DNA of 13,387 bases from Zygnema cylindricum (GCA_037447655.1 JBBHKE010000818.1:1-13387); one strand, 5' to 3'. Counted from the stretch's first letter, positions 1 to 8,215 are shown. Translations and numbers: made by a program. The notes: generated from the sequence alone by a model not told the origin.

Positions 1-109
1 ATATTTAGCTATTTGTAAAACAGGCTAATTTGCAGCAGACTAACGAAAACACGCATTAATCAATTCATGCATAGAAGCGAATCGAAACCGCATAAATACA
101 AATGATCGG

Positions 110-322
110 ATGGCCACAAGTGCAGCCGCCACCCGCAATAAAATTTCGGCGGCCTTTGGGGATAGCATCACGCGACGCCACGTGGCACCATACTATTGGA
201 TACCGGAGAAGATGGTAAGAGGAACCATGGCTCCCGTTTTAACAAGCGTCACTTTGAAAGCCATGTCGTACAATGGCCGTACAATAAGTACATCGCCTAA
301 TGTACCTTTTTGTACTATATAG
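110..322 (+). CDS. Unassigned short open frame, possibly an exon
   Basis: An ATG opens a 70-residue frame that begins MATSAAATRNKISAAFGDS. The first 35 codons have a balanced, protein-like composition (TRRHVAPYYWIPEKM). A good donor-like GTAAGA follows directly at 215, so the real coding part, if there is one, may be only 110-214. I recognise no domain. It lies about 380 bases before the first recognisable transposase exon and could be an upstream exon of the same dead element, but no reading-frame link can be shown. It could equally be a chance frame. Confidence 0.2.
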   Translation: MATSAAATRNKISAAFGDSITRRHVAPYYWIPEKMVRGTMAPVLTSVTLKAMSYNGRTISTSPNVPFCTI

Positions 323-596
323 TGTTTCTATAAGACTAGGGTTTAGTAGTAGGCAGTCGTAAGTAGGCAGACCAAGACTAAGTGAAATTTAGGTACCTCT
401 CTCTAAGAGAGCTTGTAAATATAAAGGTGATCTTTGACCAACCATAACTTACTGCTCAAGGGAGCAAATTCAATGATTCTTTTTGCGTTTGACTCAGGGG
501 AGTCTTATACTCACAGGGGTGAGAGTGGTGAGAATATATGTGTGCCTAGGCGGCGCGTATTCAGCGGGAAAGTAGAAGAGGCAAATATTATCATAG
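323..596. other. Stretch without a supported gene upstream of the transposase remnant
   Basis: An 8-bp motif GTAGGCAG occurs twice close together (near 348 and 363). A small hairpin-like CTCTCTCTAAGAGAG lies near 396-411, followed by a TATA-like TGTAAATATAAAGG. A frame starting at 434 runs to 661 on the plus strand, but its 3' half overlaps the better supported transposase frame in another phase. In the transposase phase itself, TAG codons at 573 and 594 close the frame. Nothing here can be named. Confidence 0.3.
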
Positions 597-735
597 AGGC
601 TTTACATAGGCTGCTCATTCTTTGGGTCAATGGAGACCACAGAATTGCAACTACAATGTAGTCCAGAGAAAGATAACTACATTGAGCGAACCGTAACCTT
701 CCATATAAGCGTATTAAAACGAGGTTTTGAATCCG

Positions 736-879
736 GTAAGCCACGCTTGTTATGAAGTTATTATGATAATGTTTTGTTTCTTTTTATTGAGTTTTGGTTT
801 CGTTTTATTTCCTACTTAACGACATATACTCACAAAATATTATATTATTTTTTTGGGTCGGTTGTCGCATGTATACAAG
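736..879 (+). other. Putative intron 1 of the transposase pseudogene
   Basis: It is 144 nt long, with donor G|GTAAGC at 736 and acceptor TACAAG ending at 879. Removing it joins ...LKRGFES to GIFNEDLVENMDETH and completes a Gly codon (G735 + GA880-881). That gives the continuous order expected before the first catalytic Asp. The interior is T-rich. The length is a multiple of three, so an inserted coding segment cannot be excluded, but the segment has no family-like residues. Confidence 0.55.
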
Positions 880-1131
880 GAATTTTCAATGAAGATCTCG
901 TGGAAAACATGGATGAAACTCACGTGATTATGAACACCGATAATGGGAAAACATTGGGGTTTCGTGGGGATGATGGGGTGAAATATGCGTACGTCGTTGT
1001 AGAAGGTGAATCCATGATTCTTATGGTATGAATCACAGGAGGGGTGAATGCACGAATCGAGAGCCCGATGATAATTTTTGCAAATCATGGCCGAAGTTAC
1101 CCGATACAAGGTTTATCGGACAACGTCCCGA

Positions 1132-1293
1132 GTGTGTTTTTTCTCTCTACTCTAATAGTTTCAATTTCATTTTGTTGCACAATTTTCCTTTCACGAAGGT
1201 TTCTCTATGTCTTATTCCCGCTGGGACAAATGTATGCAAGCGATATGAAGTGTTAATTATTTTATGATTGTTGTCCATTATATGTGTTTTCAG
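1132..1293 (+). other. Putative intron 2 of the transposase pseudogene
   Basis: It is 162 nt long, begins GTGTGT and ends with a T-rich tract and TTTTCAG. Joining A1131 to TT1294 gives ...SDNVP-I-VCYRTGPKGW, in phase and matching the motif order of relatives as I recall it. Left unspliced, the frame closes at 1254-1256. The donor is weaker than that of intron 1. Confidence 0.5.
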
Positions 1294-1970
1294 TTGTTTG
1301 TTACCGGACCGGTCCAAAGGGTTGGAATGATAAAACGGTGTTCCCACTATGGTTCGGTGAGACAAGGGCTTATCAAGGGGACCGGGAAGGACGGCAAAAG
1401 ATCATGTTCGTCAACAACTAGGGTGGTTATAATTTGTCAGATGAATTGGAGTAAGTTCTACAAGCAAAAAACACAATTTTACACTTCTTCCCCCCTAATG
1501 CAATATATCTTGTTTAGCCGGCCGACTCGTTCGTCATTTCTAGAATCAAAGACGTGTGGACTCGCATATGGGACAGTTGGAAAGCTTAAGGAATTGAAAT
1601 CGGGCAATGGGCTAAACCTTCAAGCCGTGGGTGGTTCGGAAAATTGGTTGGACCCTGTAAGGCATTTTTTCTGAAAATAGCAAGGGACACTATCCGAGAG
1701 GTTAATGTGATGACGGACAAAAACGGGATGAGTTATGCGCAAAAAGCCATGATTCAATGTGGCTTGTCCTTACGTAACGGACTGTAGGAAGAAGACATGC
1801 TCACACAGCAACTGCAAGCAATAATCGCCAAACACCGCAACCAATTCAAATGCGAGGTAGTGGAACCCCATTGCCTAAGGGCAAGAGAACTCCTCCGAAT
1901 TATTGAAGATGCCGATAGTCTGCAAGACAGCATTTTCACAAAGGGGGCGATGAGCAGCAGCGAGTTTTAA

Positions 1971-2326
1971 AGATTTTATATAATTACATATTGTGTTATT
2001 TTTTAAATCGTAGTTTGGGAATGGTAGTTTGATTATAGAGTAAGAATGGTACTGATATTCATGACAGCCTAATATAGGCATTTTCTTAAAGTTTGGTAGC
2101 TATTCACTCCGTAGGACAAACAAGATTTTATATTTCTATGTAATTTTATATGGGATAATACAATGATGTTTTTTTCAAAGCTTACATGTTTTTTATAATG
2201 TGGAATTGGATGCATTTCAATTTTGTTATGTGTTTATCCTGAGATGTTGTTAAAGTGGTATACGGAAATGGTGTGTGCGTGTACACTGGATTTATGGACT
2301 TTGCTGCCTTGTGTAGGATAAACTAA
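1971..2326. other. AT-rich spacer after the transposase pseudogene
   Basis: I see no gene, RNA or clear repeat here. A terminal inverted repeat closing the transposase element was looked for between the window start and about 2110. Only a poor partial match (TAGCTA plus a nearby AGGCTAA/TTAGGC) was found, so the ends of that element are not defined. Confidence 0.4.
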
Positions 2327-2591
2327 CAAGCGATGAGTACGCTTCGTTGCTGGTTAGTCATCCATCGACGAATTTGAATTGTTGTTAGATTTTGAAGAAG
2401 CACTTCCACGATATTTAATGTTTTCCTTATCAGCGGCGAGACTGCCTCGTCGCTGGACTGAAACCCAAGGGTGATACTGCTTCATCATTATCTTGGACAA
2501 AGCAAAGTTTGCCCACTTAGTTTGATGCCAATGTAACGACGACCCTGTCTCATCGCATGGACTTACAGCGACGAGGTTGGTTCGTCGCTGG
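2327..2591. repeat. Cluster of four imperfect short inverted repeats
   Basis: A 26-27-nt dyad with CAGCGACGAG on the left and TTCGTCGCTGG on the right appears clearly at 2566-2591. It appears with changes at 2327-2353 and 2431-2456, and degenerately at 2534-2560. The first three starts are about 104 and 103 bases apart; the last pair is 32 apart. The intervening sequences are not alike, so this is not a simple tandem repeat. On the minus strand two copies fall inside an open frame and read as QRR-containing peptides. Confidence 0.6.
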
Positions 2592-2644
2592 TCCATGAGG
2601 AGCGAGTTTGCATAGTAGTTGAATAAGGTTATGACTATCAACAA
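2354..2644 (-). CDS. Doubtful small open frame across the inverted-repeat cluster
   Basis: This 96-codon frame has an internal Met at 2596 followed by DQRRTNLVAVSP and ends in a Ser/Asn-rich tail (SSKSNNNSNSSMDD). The middle (WHQTKWANFALSKIMMKQYHPW) looks protein-like, but I recognise no family. A GTAAGT donor sits just after the second-copy dyad on this strand (near 2565) and a TTTCAG lies near 2460. A small spliced gene is therefore conceivable, but a chance frame is at least as likely. Confidence 0.2.
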   Translation of the reverse strand: MLIVITLFNYYANSLLMDQRRTNLVAVSPCDETGSSLHWHQTKWANFALSKIMMKQYHPWVSVQRRGSLAADKENIKYRGSASSKSNNNSNSSMDD

Positions 2645-3155
2645 AGAAAAGCGTTTTTACTGTGCATAAATTGAGCATTTTGACCGAAAGAAAACATAAC
2701 AAATGCAATGAATAAAAAACCACATTATTCCATGTTTGATAAGCACAGTACGACGAAGGTAAGAGGTGTGCAGTATGATAAACGAAGTGAAATTGTCGAC
2801 ATATTTTGATGATACACAAAGGAGAAGATGCCGATCACATTAAATATAATTCAATACGAAAAAGTCATTGGGACAAAAATGAAACAAAATGAAAAAAGAC
2901 AGAATGAATAAAAGAAATAGAGTAAATTGACACAAATAAAGTCATTTAAAACAACAATGGAAGGTAAGATAAAACAATTGTATATTTCACGGTGATATCC
3001 TTTATAACGATAAACTAAACAAAAAATGTATCAAAACCATTTATTCTACAATATGATGCAAAGCCATTTTTTTTACAGTATTATTAAGAATTGCGTCCAT
3101 AGAATGGAAACCGCCCACTAAAAAAAAAAAAAACCTTTGTAATACTATACACACT
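2645..3155. other. A-rich spacer
   Basis: The plus strand is strongly A-rich between about 2840 and 2960, and a run of about 14 A lies near 3120-3133. The 9-mer AAAGTCATT occurs twice (about 2862 and 2940). No gene is supported. Confidence 0.4.
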
Positions 3156-3189
3156 ATCTAAGTGGTAACGATCTAAGTGGTAACGATCT
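3156..3189. repeat. Two tandem 15-bp units
   Basis: The unit ATCTAAGTGGTAACG occurs at 3156-3170 and again, identical, at 3171-3185, followed by the first four bases of a third unit. A perfect duplication of this kind suggests recent slippage. Confidence 0.85.
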
Positions 3190-3190
3190 G

Positions 3191-3340
3191 TCACGGCGAA
3201 GAGAGGTCCCTACAAAGTTCTTCACGGTTTGCTCCGGACGCTCTCTTTCGCTCCAACACCTCGAAGAGGAGCCTAACTTCTTCCCAAAGATCATATGTTG
3301 CCGTGGGGTGAGGATTAATACAACGACCGTCGGATGGGTT
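3191..3340 (-). pseudogene. Protein-like open fragment of unknown origin
   Basis: On the minus strand a 49-codon stretch lies between a TGA at 3341-3343 and a TGA at 3191-3193, with no Met. It includes TYDLWEEVRLLFEVLERKR followed by ASGANREELCRDL. The charged, Leu-rich helical pattern is unlike the low-complexity surroundings. It may be one exon or a relic of a coding gene or transposon protein. I do not recognise the family. The composition is seen; the coding status is inferred. Confidence 0.35.
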
Positions 3341-3431
3341 TCACCGAATGAAGAATTTGAATGTTGATTATAATTTCACATACAAAAGATACACAAAAAA
3401 AAGGAACAACAAGGGGTTCATGAGTTCGACA

Positions 3432-3930
3432 ATAGGGGGTAAAGGGGAAAGAGAGAGTGGGAAGACGAGAATGAGAGAGAAGAGTAGGGAAAGGGTACGG
3501 GACAGAATGAGAGAAAGAGAGAGAGAGTGGAAAGAAGAGAGTGAGGGAGATTAATAGGGATAGGGTATGGAACAAAATAAGGGAGAGAGGGAGAGCATGG
3601 GAAGAAGAGGGGGACATAGAATATTAGAAAAAGGGTACGGAATAGAATAAGGGGGAGAGGGAGAGATGGGAAGAAAAGAGTGAAAGAGAGTAGTCGAGAA
3701 AGGATATGGGACAGAATGAATGAGATAGGGAAAGTGGAAAGAAGATAGTGACAACCAATAATAGGTAAATGGTACGGAACGGACGAGAGAAAGGGAGAAA
3801 TTAGGAAGAAGAGAGTGAGAGATAGAGTAGAGAAAGGGGACGAGAAAGAATGAAAGAGATTGACGATGCGAAGAGGGAGAGGGAGTGAGAAAGGGAGGAA
3901 GGATAGAGAGGGAAAGAGAGTGAGACAGGG
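3432..3930. repeat. Purine-rich minisatellite, period about 70 bp
   Basis: The plus strand is almost all A and G. A marker motif of the form GGGTACGGGACAGAATGA starts at 3493, recurs in altered form at 3563, 3633, 3702, 3770 and 3836, and is preceded by a partial unit from about 3432. The spacings are 70, 70, 69, 68 and 66. Each unit continues with GAGAGAAAG-type sequence and a GGAAGAAGAGAGTGA-like segment. Because the minus strand is pyrimidine-rich it lacks stops in several phases, which produces long Ser/Leu/Pro/Phe open frames that are not credible genes. Confidence 0.85.
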
Positions 3931-4489
3931 ATGAAAAGACGGATACAACCGCACACTTACCCATGCTATTCTTCGTATATCGTAGAAGATGACAAGCCCT
4001 TCTATGTTGTATCGCCATGTTATCGTCAACCCTAATATTGTTGTACACCCTAAAATAATCCATGGCGTATTGGATGTCGTTTCATTACAAGAGGCGGCGA
4101 AACGACGCATCTTCCTCAAAAAATGGAAGAATTTTGTGAAAATGGCCCCCCGATATTCACACGTCACCCACCGGTCGACCAGGACGTGGATGTGATTGGT
4201 CGAAACAAGAATCTTTTTTTTGTGTTCTGTCCGCACTCGCCGTTATTTTGTTATCTTTTCAGGTTTTCAAGGCGCCGCGTATTTTCCATCCTATATTGTG
4301 TAACTTTACTCTATTATGTACACATTGTGGCTCTAAATTGTTGACATTTTGTGTTTCACACCCCATTTTAGTGTCAAGCTTAACTCTAATCAATGTCTAT
4401 TTCGTTTACAGGTTTGGTATTACCGTTATGTTTCCACTTGACCATGTAATAGTGTACATGTGTCCTCTATTAAGTTAGACAAACCTCAA
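3931..4489. other. Low-confidence coding-like stretch, no assignable gene
   Basis: Two overlapping plus-strand frames exist here: 3989-4195 (contains VSLQEAAKRRIFLKKWKNF) and 4123-4344 (begins MEEFCENGPPIFTRHPPVDQ). Only one could be real. Acceptor-like CTTTTCAG (ending 4261) and TTTACAG (ending near 4411) follow, so an old spliced gene is possible. No domain is recognised. From about 4270 onward the sequence is plain AT-rich spacer. Confidence 0.2.
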
Positions 4490-4941
4490 ATACAATTCAA
4501 ACGGCAACGTAATAGAATCCACGACTATGCAACATGTGTAAGCACGTGACAGTACGCTTTCGTAACATACGCAGTTTTTCGCATATAACATGTTATCCGT
4601 TCACATTATCACACACAAAAACATACGTTTGAATGTATGCGAATGTCTACGTTGCAAACTCGACTCCCCGTTTATTCTAAGCGCAGTTCTGTATGCGACC
4701 GACATATGTTCATTACAATTTCCGTACGATTTTCGGTAACGTAGTACAATGATGTACGAACAACCACCCTCCGTACACCATACTATTCATGAAATATGTA
4801 CGTAACGCCATTGACGTTAATTTACAAGAAATGTGATTAACATCACGGAAAAATTAGAATCAGTCACTGTATTTCGGGTATCAATGTCAAAATTTTGGGG
4901 CGCCGATATAGAGTATATAAGGCTAACAACGATTCACGGTG
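4490..4941. mobile_element. Diverged member of MITE family E (left end uncertain)
   Basis: The right end reads CGATTCACGGTG followed by TA (4942-4943), like the right ends at 6950 and 11166. Inside, blocks align in the same order with the intact copy at 10666-11166: a GTACAATnnTGTACG block near 4744, CCTCCGTACACCATACTATT near 4769, GACGTTAATTTAC near 4812, and GGAAAAATTAGAATCAGTCA near 4847. The left boundary cannot be fixed by eye; TACAATTCAAACGG near 4492 is only a guess. No protein is encoded. Confidence 0.5.
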
Positions 4942-4989
4942 TACTGTACTGTAATGTACTTGAGTGTACACCGTGAATCGTTATTAGCC
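4921..4989. repeat. 24-bp inverted repeat made by two facing E-type ends
   Basis: The left arm is 4921-4944 and the right arm 4966-4989, complementary at 23 of 24 positions, with a 21-nt spacer. Each arm carries the GATTCACGGTGTAC terminus of family E, pointing outward toward the other. The structure is best read as the right end of one element followed closely by the left end of another. It could form a strong hairpin in single-stranded DNA or RNA. Confidence 0.85.
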
Positions 4990-5066
4990 ATATGTACGCT
5001 ATAGAATGAATGACGCTAATTTTTTCTTCACACTAATAATTTTTATACGCTAATAACGATTCAAGG
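4969..5066. mobile_element. Tiny TA-flanked inverted-repeat element, E-related
   Basis: The left end CACCGTGAATCGTTATTAGC is flanked by TA (4967-4968). The right end is GCTAATAACGATTCAAGG followed by TA (5067-5068). The two ends share the core TGAATCGTTATTAGC in inverted orientation. At 98 bp it is a deletion-type MITE of the T-subtype (GTTATTAGC rather than GTAATTAGAG). It is non-coding. Confidence 0.6.
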
Positions 5067-5068
5067 TA

Positions 5069-5604
5069 TCTTTCTAATAATTGTACATAGACAGTTGATC
5101 AACATGAAATGAATTCGTATTTGTTTTGTCCACTCGCACGAAAAACTTTTTATTTTTTAATTTTCACACGTGGCTACATAAAATTATGAAGAATATATAT
5201 TTTGCGCCGCAGTTTTCGGAAGGAGAAGTTGAAAAAGAAAAGTAACTGGCCACGTGCTTCCCGAAATTGCATATGTTTACAAATTTTATTGGTCGAAAAA
5301 ATGTCTTCCTCGTTATTTTTTTTCTCCGGTGACAAAATATTTTATTGATTTATTTTTTATCTCGCAAGTATGTCAACTGGCGATATACATGGCCTGGTGG
5401 AAAAGTACATATACGTCCTTGCAATTTTGACAGATAAGTATGATAGTACAGTACTAAACTGTACGAAGTGGTTTGCCGTATTTTAGGAAAAACTTCACAA
5501 AAACATTTCCATCCGTCGATATATGCTCCCCGTTACAAATGTCGTGCTGTAAATGAGTATCTGCGACGAGTATCCGTTTTCCCGCTTGTCAGCCGGAAAT
5601 TGTA
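5069..5604. other. Spacer without a supported gene
   Basis: No open frame of interest is present. Small dyads are visible: GTACAGT/ACTGTAC around a 5-nt loop at 5446-5464, and CACGTGGC near 5167 facing GGCCACGTG near 5249. Neither comes with flanking duplications. Confidence 0.35.
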
Positions 5605-5840
5605 AAACGAATCGATATGTGAATCTATCACAGCTGGATGGTGGTTGTCCTTAGCGTCGCTGCCAGCTTCTTAATATAGTAAACGAATCAGAATTTGAAT
5701 CTTTGACAGCTGGATGACGGTGGTGCTTGACGTCGCTCTCACTGACTCGCTGTCGGTTACTTTCTAAAGAGAGAGCGAAACAGAAATTGAATCACAGCTG
5801 AATGACAGTCGTCCTTCGCGTCCACGTCAGATACTCACTG
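5605..5840. repeat. Three degenerate direct repeats of about 65 bp
   Basis: Copies start near 5605, 5681 and 5775. Each has an AAACGAATC/CGAAACAG start, then TTGAATC, then CACAGCTGGATG or a close variant, then GTnGTCCTTnGCGTC. Spacings are about 76 and 95. The third copy ends just before the E inverted dimer. The repeat has no recognisable coding content. Confidence 0.6.
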
Positions 5841-5852
5841 TCAGATACAGTA

Positions 5853-6950
5853 CACCGTGAATCGTAATTAGAGTAATGAAAAAATTAGAGTACAAAAACA
5901 AAAAAAAGAAAATTAGAGTAATTAACTCTAATTTATGTGATAGAGCTTTTTCAACTATGAAGTTTACTCTAATTTATTTAAGTACTCTAATTTGGCACGC
6001 TAATATCCTCTACTCTAAATAAGGTATTCGTACAGAATTTGGCAAAACGTACAGTTTATCGTCACTGACGTTTGCAATACGTGGTTTGTTAAAACGCAGT
6101 TACATGATAACGGCCTGTATTAAATCATTATTTGTACTTTTTACTTAATAAAGTACAATTTTGCACTGTCGGAGGTCGTCCGTACTCCACACTATTTAAA
6201 ACGAACCTATATTAGAATTAAAAACGCTAATTAAACTTTACCTTAAATAGAATAATGAAAAAATTAGAATCATTTACTCTATTTCATGTGTTAGAGTCGA
6301 AATTTCGAGCGACCGAATTAGAGTAATTTACTCTAATTACGATTCGAATCGTAATTAGAGTAAATTACTCTAATTCGGTCGCTCGAAATTTTCGTCTCTA
6401 TGACATCAAATAGAGTAAACAATTCTATTTTTTTCCTTATTCTAATTTGGGTAAGTTTAATTAGCGTAAAAAATTGTAATATAGGTTTGCTTTAAATAGT
6501 GTGGACTACGGACGACATTCGACCGTGCAAAATTGTATATTTTTAAGTAAAAAGGTACAAATAATGATTTAATAGAATCGTGCTCGCCCGTGAAATCGCA
6601 CTAAACGAAAAATTAATCACATCGAAAAAAAGCTGTTCGCATATCTCCGTCGACAACATCGTCGGCAGTGTGAACATTAACTGACATTCAACGCGACAAA
6701 TAATACTAACGTCATAATGACGTCAAAATTATACGGACCGACAGATTTTGTTCGTCTACGTAATTTAGTGTTCATAATTTCAGCGCGGATAATTATTGCC
6801 GACATAACCCAATATAGAGTACTTAAATAAATTAGAGTAGACTTCCTCTGTGAAAAAGTTATATCACATAAATTAGAGTTCATTACTCTAATTGTTTTTT
6901 TTTGTTTTTTAACTCTAATTTTTTCATTACTCTAATTACGATTCGCGGTG
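5853..6950. mobile_element. Head-to-head inverted dimer of MITE family E
   Basis: The left end CACCGTGAATCGTAATTAGA is flanked by TA (5851-5852). The right end (reverse complement CACCGCGAATCGTAATTAGA) is flanked by TA (6951-6952). Left arm 5853-6345 is one E copy and closely matches 10666-11166. Right arm 6346-6950 is an inverted, more diverged E copy whose middle (about 6580-6800) is longer and poorly matched. The inner 235 or so bases and outer 150 or so bases of the arms pair well. At least 13 exact TTAGAGTA/TACTCTAA octamers occur here and may be transposase-binding subterminal repeats. No transposase is encoded. TA flanks suggest mobilisation by a Tc1/mariner/pogo-type enzyme. Confidence 0.85.
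6300..6391. repeat. 92-bp perfect palindrome without spacer
   Basis: The 46 bases 6300-6345 are exactly the reverse complement of 6346-6391, and the axis sits in GATTC|GAATC. The intact E end would read GATTCGCGGTG and then TA. At the junction each copy has lost its terminal GCGGTGTA, so two trimmed ends are fused. Perfect spacerless palindromes are prone to cruciform extrusion and deletion. Confidence 0.95.
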
Positions 6951-6952
6951 TA

Positions 6953-7540
6953 CTGCAACTGTGAATGTCCGTTCAGCGTCGTTCACGTACGGAATTGTTT
7001 GATACTACGAACGGTAAAATATATTAATGGCGACGGAACAATATATGTGGTGCGTTGCATGGTCGCCATGCGCAACCACTTTAGAGTACGCATGGGTATC
7101 TATTGTTTAAAAGTTTACTGTTCCAGTTATTTACGTCAACTGCAACTTGTGTTGTGTATCGGTAGCTATTTGCTAGTAACCGATATGTACCTTTTTCTGA
7201 CCTACCTATAACCGGTATATTGGTTCGGTATATCGCTAACAGAATCATCGCGATATAAACCGATATATCGCAATAAATTACTGTAAAATATCGAGTCTGA
7301 TAATTGTTGTCGACAATTGTACGATTCAAACCAAACGCTTGTACTTTTTCGTGCGGATATAAGGTACGGATTGTCATACCTAGCACATCACTCTATATAA
7401 TGTAAAGAAATATAATTCAATATTGTATGAAGTAGTATGATATAGTATACTATATTTTTTACACTTATCGGCGACTAAAAGTTTTATGGTTCAATAGCGA
7501 CGGGGACCCCAGATCGATCGATAACCGATAATTATAGGTC
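6953..7540. other. Spacer with small dyads and CCGATATA motifs
   Basis: No gene is supported; the open frames here are short and featureless. A bulged hairpin (GTTGCATGG / CCATGCGCAAC) lies at about 7053-7077. GCGATATA / TATATCGC pair at 7250-7271. Variants of CCGATATA or CGGTATAT recur between about 7158 and 7271. Confidence 0.4.
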
Positions 7541-7745
7541 TAAGGGTGAACTTCGATTAGAGGAAAAGTGGGGTAGTTTACTGAACACCGTACGATTTCG
7601 CACAGATTCGTATCATTTTATTTTTTTTGTCAAATGAAACATGACGAAACATGTTAACTTGGATGGATCCAATATTATAAGCGTAATCATTGACCGTTGG
7701 ATGTTTCACTTTTTTAGATTCGCGAAGCAATCGCGCAAATCGTCT

Positions 7746-7788
7746 AGTATGAAGAGACTCTCCTCGGCGCAGAGAGTTTCTTCACACG
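7746..7788. repeat. Hairpin 1 of element A
   Basis: The left arm (AGTATGAAGAGACTCTCCTCG) starts at 7746 and the right arm ends at 7787. They pair with a few mismatches and keep the ACTCTCC/GAGAGT core also seen in B (10334-10353) and C (12974-13019). The outer stem here is TGAAGA with TCTTCA. Confidence 0.75.
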
Positions 7789-7791
7789 GGT

Positions 7792-7811
7792 CGCGTACCA
7801 TTGGTTACACG
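7792..7811. repeat. Hairpin 2 of element A
   Basis: CGCGTACCA pairs with TGGTTACACG around a single T, with one bulge and one mismatch. It is in the same place relative to hairpin 1 as in elements B and C. Confidence 0.65.
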
Positions 7812-8215
7812 TGAAAAGTAAAAAAAATATCCACCACGAACAAGCGATGAGAAACGAACACGTCATACACGGCATGTGCCTTCCGCCACGCTGGGTGCTG
7901 GTCGACCGAAATATCTTCGGATGCTCTTTTTGAAATCCGTTGACCTTAAAAGTTTGCGGCCTCGTTTTGCCATTCCGTTTTGAAATTTTGATTTCTAATT
8001 TCAATATTAAAATTTGGTCGCAAAACCTCGGCTTGTACAAATATTACGTACAGATTTTCAGTTTGAAGAATATTTTTAGATTTTAAGAATATGTAAACTA
8101 ACCTAAGTGGCGCCAATCATAATTGTGAACGATGTTTACTACGCCGTGCCAGTAAACACTACCAATAGACGTCTCCGCATGTTTACCGGGACCGCCTAAT
8201 GGATTAAAGGCCTAA

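Larger units (their letters stand above)
597..1970 (+). pseudogene. Decayed pogo/DDE_1-like transposase (Tc1/mariner superfamily)
   Basis: A single reading phase carries family-like motifs across the whole span. In order they are LKRGFESG (714-735 plus the next exon), NEDLVENMDETH, KTLGFRGDDGVKYAYVVV, MIIFANHGRSYPIQGL, CYRTGPKGWNDKTVFP, KIMFVNN, PADSFVISRIKDVWTRIWD, SYAQKAMIQCGL and LQAIIAKHRNQF, ending at TAA 1968-1970. Such an enzyme would cut and join DNA at TA sites in the nucleus. The putative catalytic Asp residues are at 912 (MDETH) and 1524 (PAD). The middle one appears as Asn (AAC at 1413), in the place where I recall VDN in relatives. In-frame stops lie at 1029 (TGA), 1419 (TAG), 1452 (TAA), 1515 (TAG), 1587 (TAA) and 1785 (TAG). 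No frameshift is needed anywhere, apart from two in-phase putative introns. The N-terminal DNA-binding region is not recognisable. The family name is from memory; the dead state is read directly from the stops. Confidence 0.8.
7544..8212. mobile_element. Element A: 669-bp non-autonomous TIR element with TAA flanks
   Basis: The element is bounded by TAA at 7541-7543 and 8213-8215. It starts GGGTGAACTTCGATTAG and ends CTAATGGATTAAAGGCC; the terminal inverted repeat is best preserved in its inner part (ATTAG). It aligns along its whole length with element B once B's insertion is removed, for example GACCGTTGGAT (7691), AAATTTTGATTTC, GTGGCGCCAATCATAATT (8108) and GGGACCGCCTAATGG (8188). GG-starting ends plus a TWA duplication are typical of PIF/Harbinger-like elements, so I infer that mobilisation route. 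It carries two hairpins (7746-7788 and 7792-7811) and no credible protein. Confidence 0.8.

Noticed and set aside
714-740. A tRNA T-loop-like GGTTTTGAATCCGG
   Set aside because: No matching D-arm, anticodon arm or acceptor stem. It lies in the transposase exon.
1-2110. Possible terminal inverted repeat of the transposase element (TAGCTA and AGGCTAA near the window start, partners near 2065-2095)
   Set aside because: The match is short and gapped and no target duplication is visible. It does not exceed what chance gives in AT-rich DNA.
3418-4236. A 272-codon minus-strand open frame and an overlapping 170-codon one
   Set aside because: Both run through the purine minisatellite. The complementary pyrimidine strand lacks stops in several phases at once, giving Ser/Leu/Pro/Phe repeats.
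5160-5260. Facing CACGTGGC and GGCCACGTG motifs
   Set aside because: The arms are under 10 bp and no flanking duplication or further pairing is seen.
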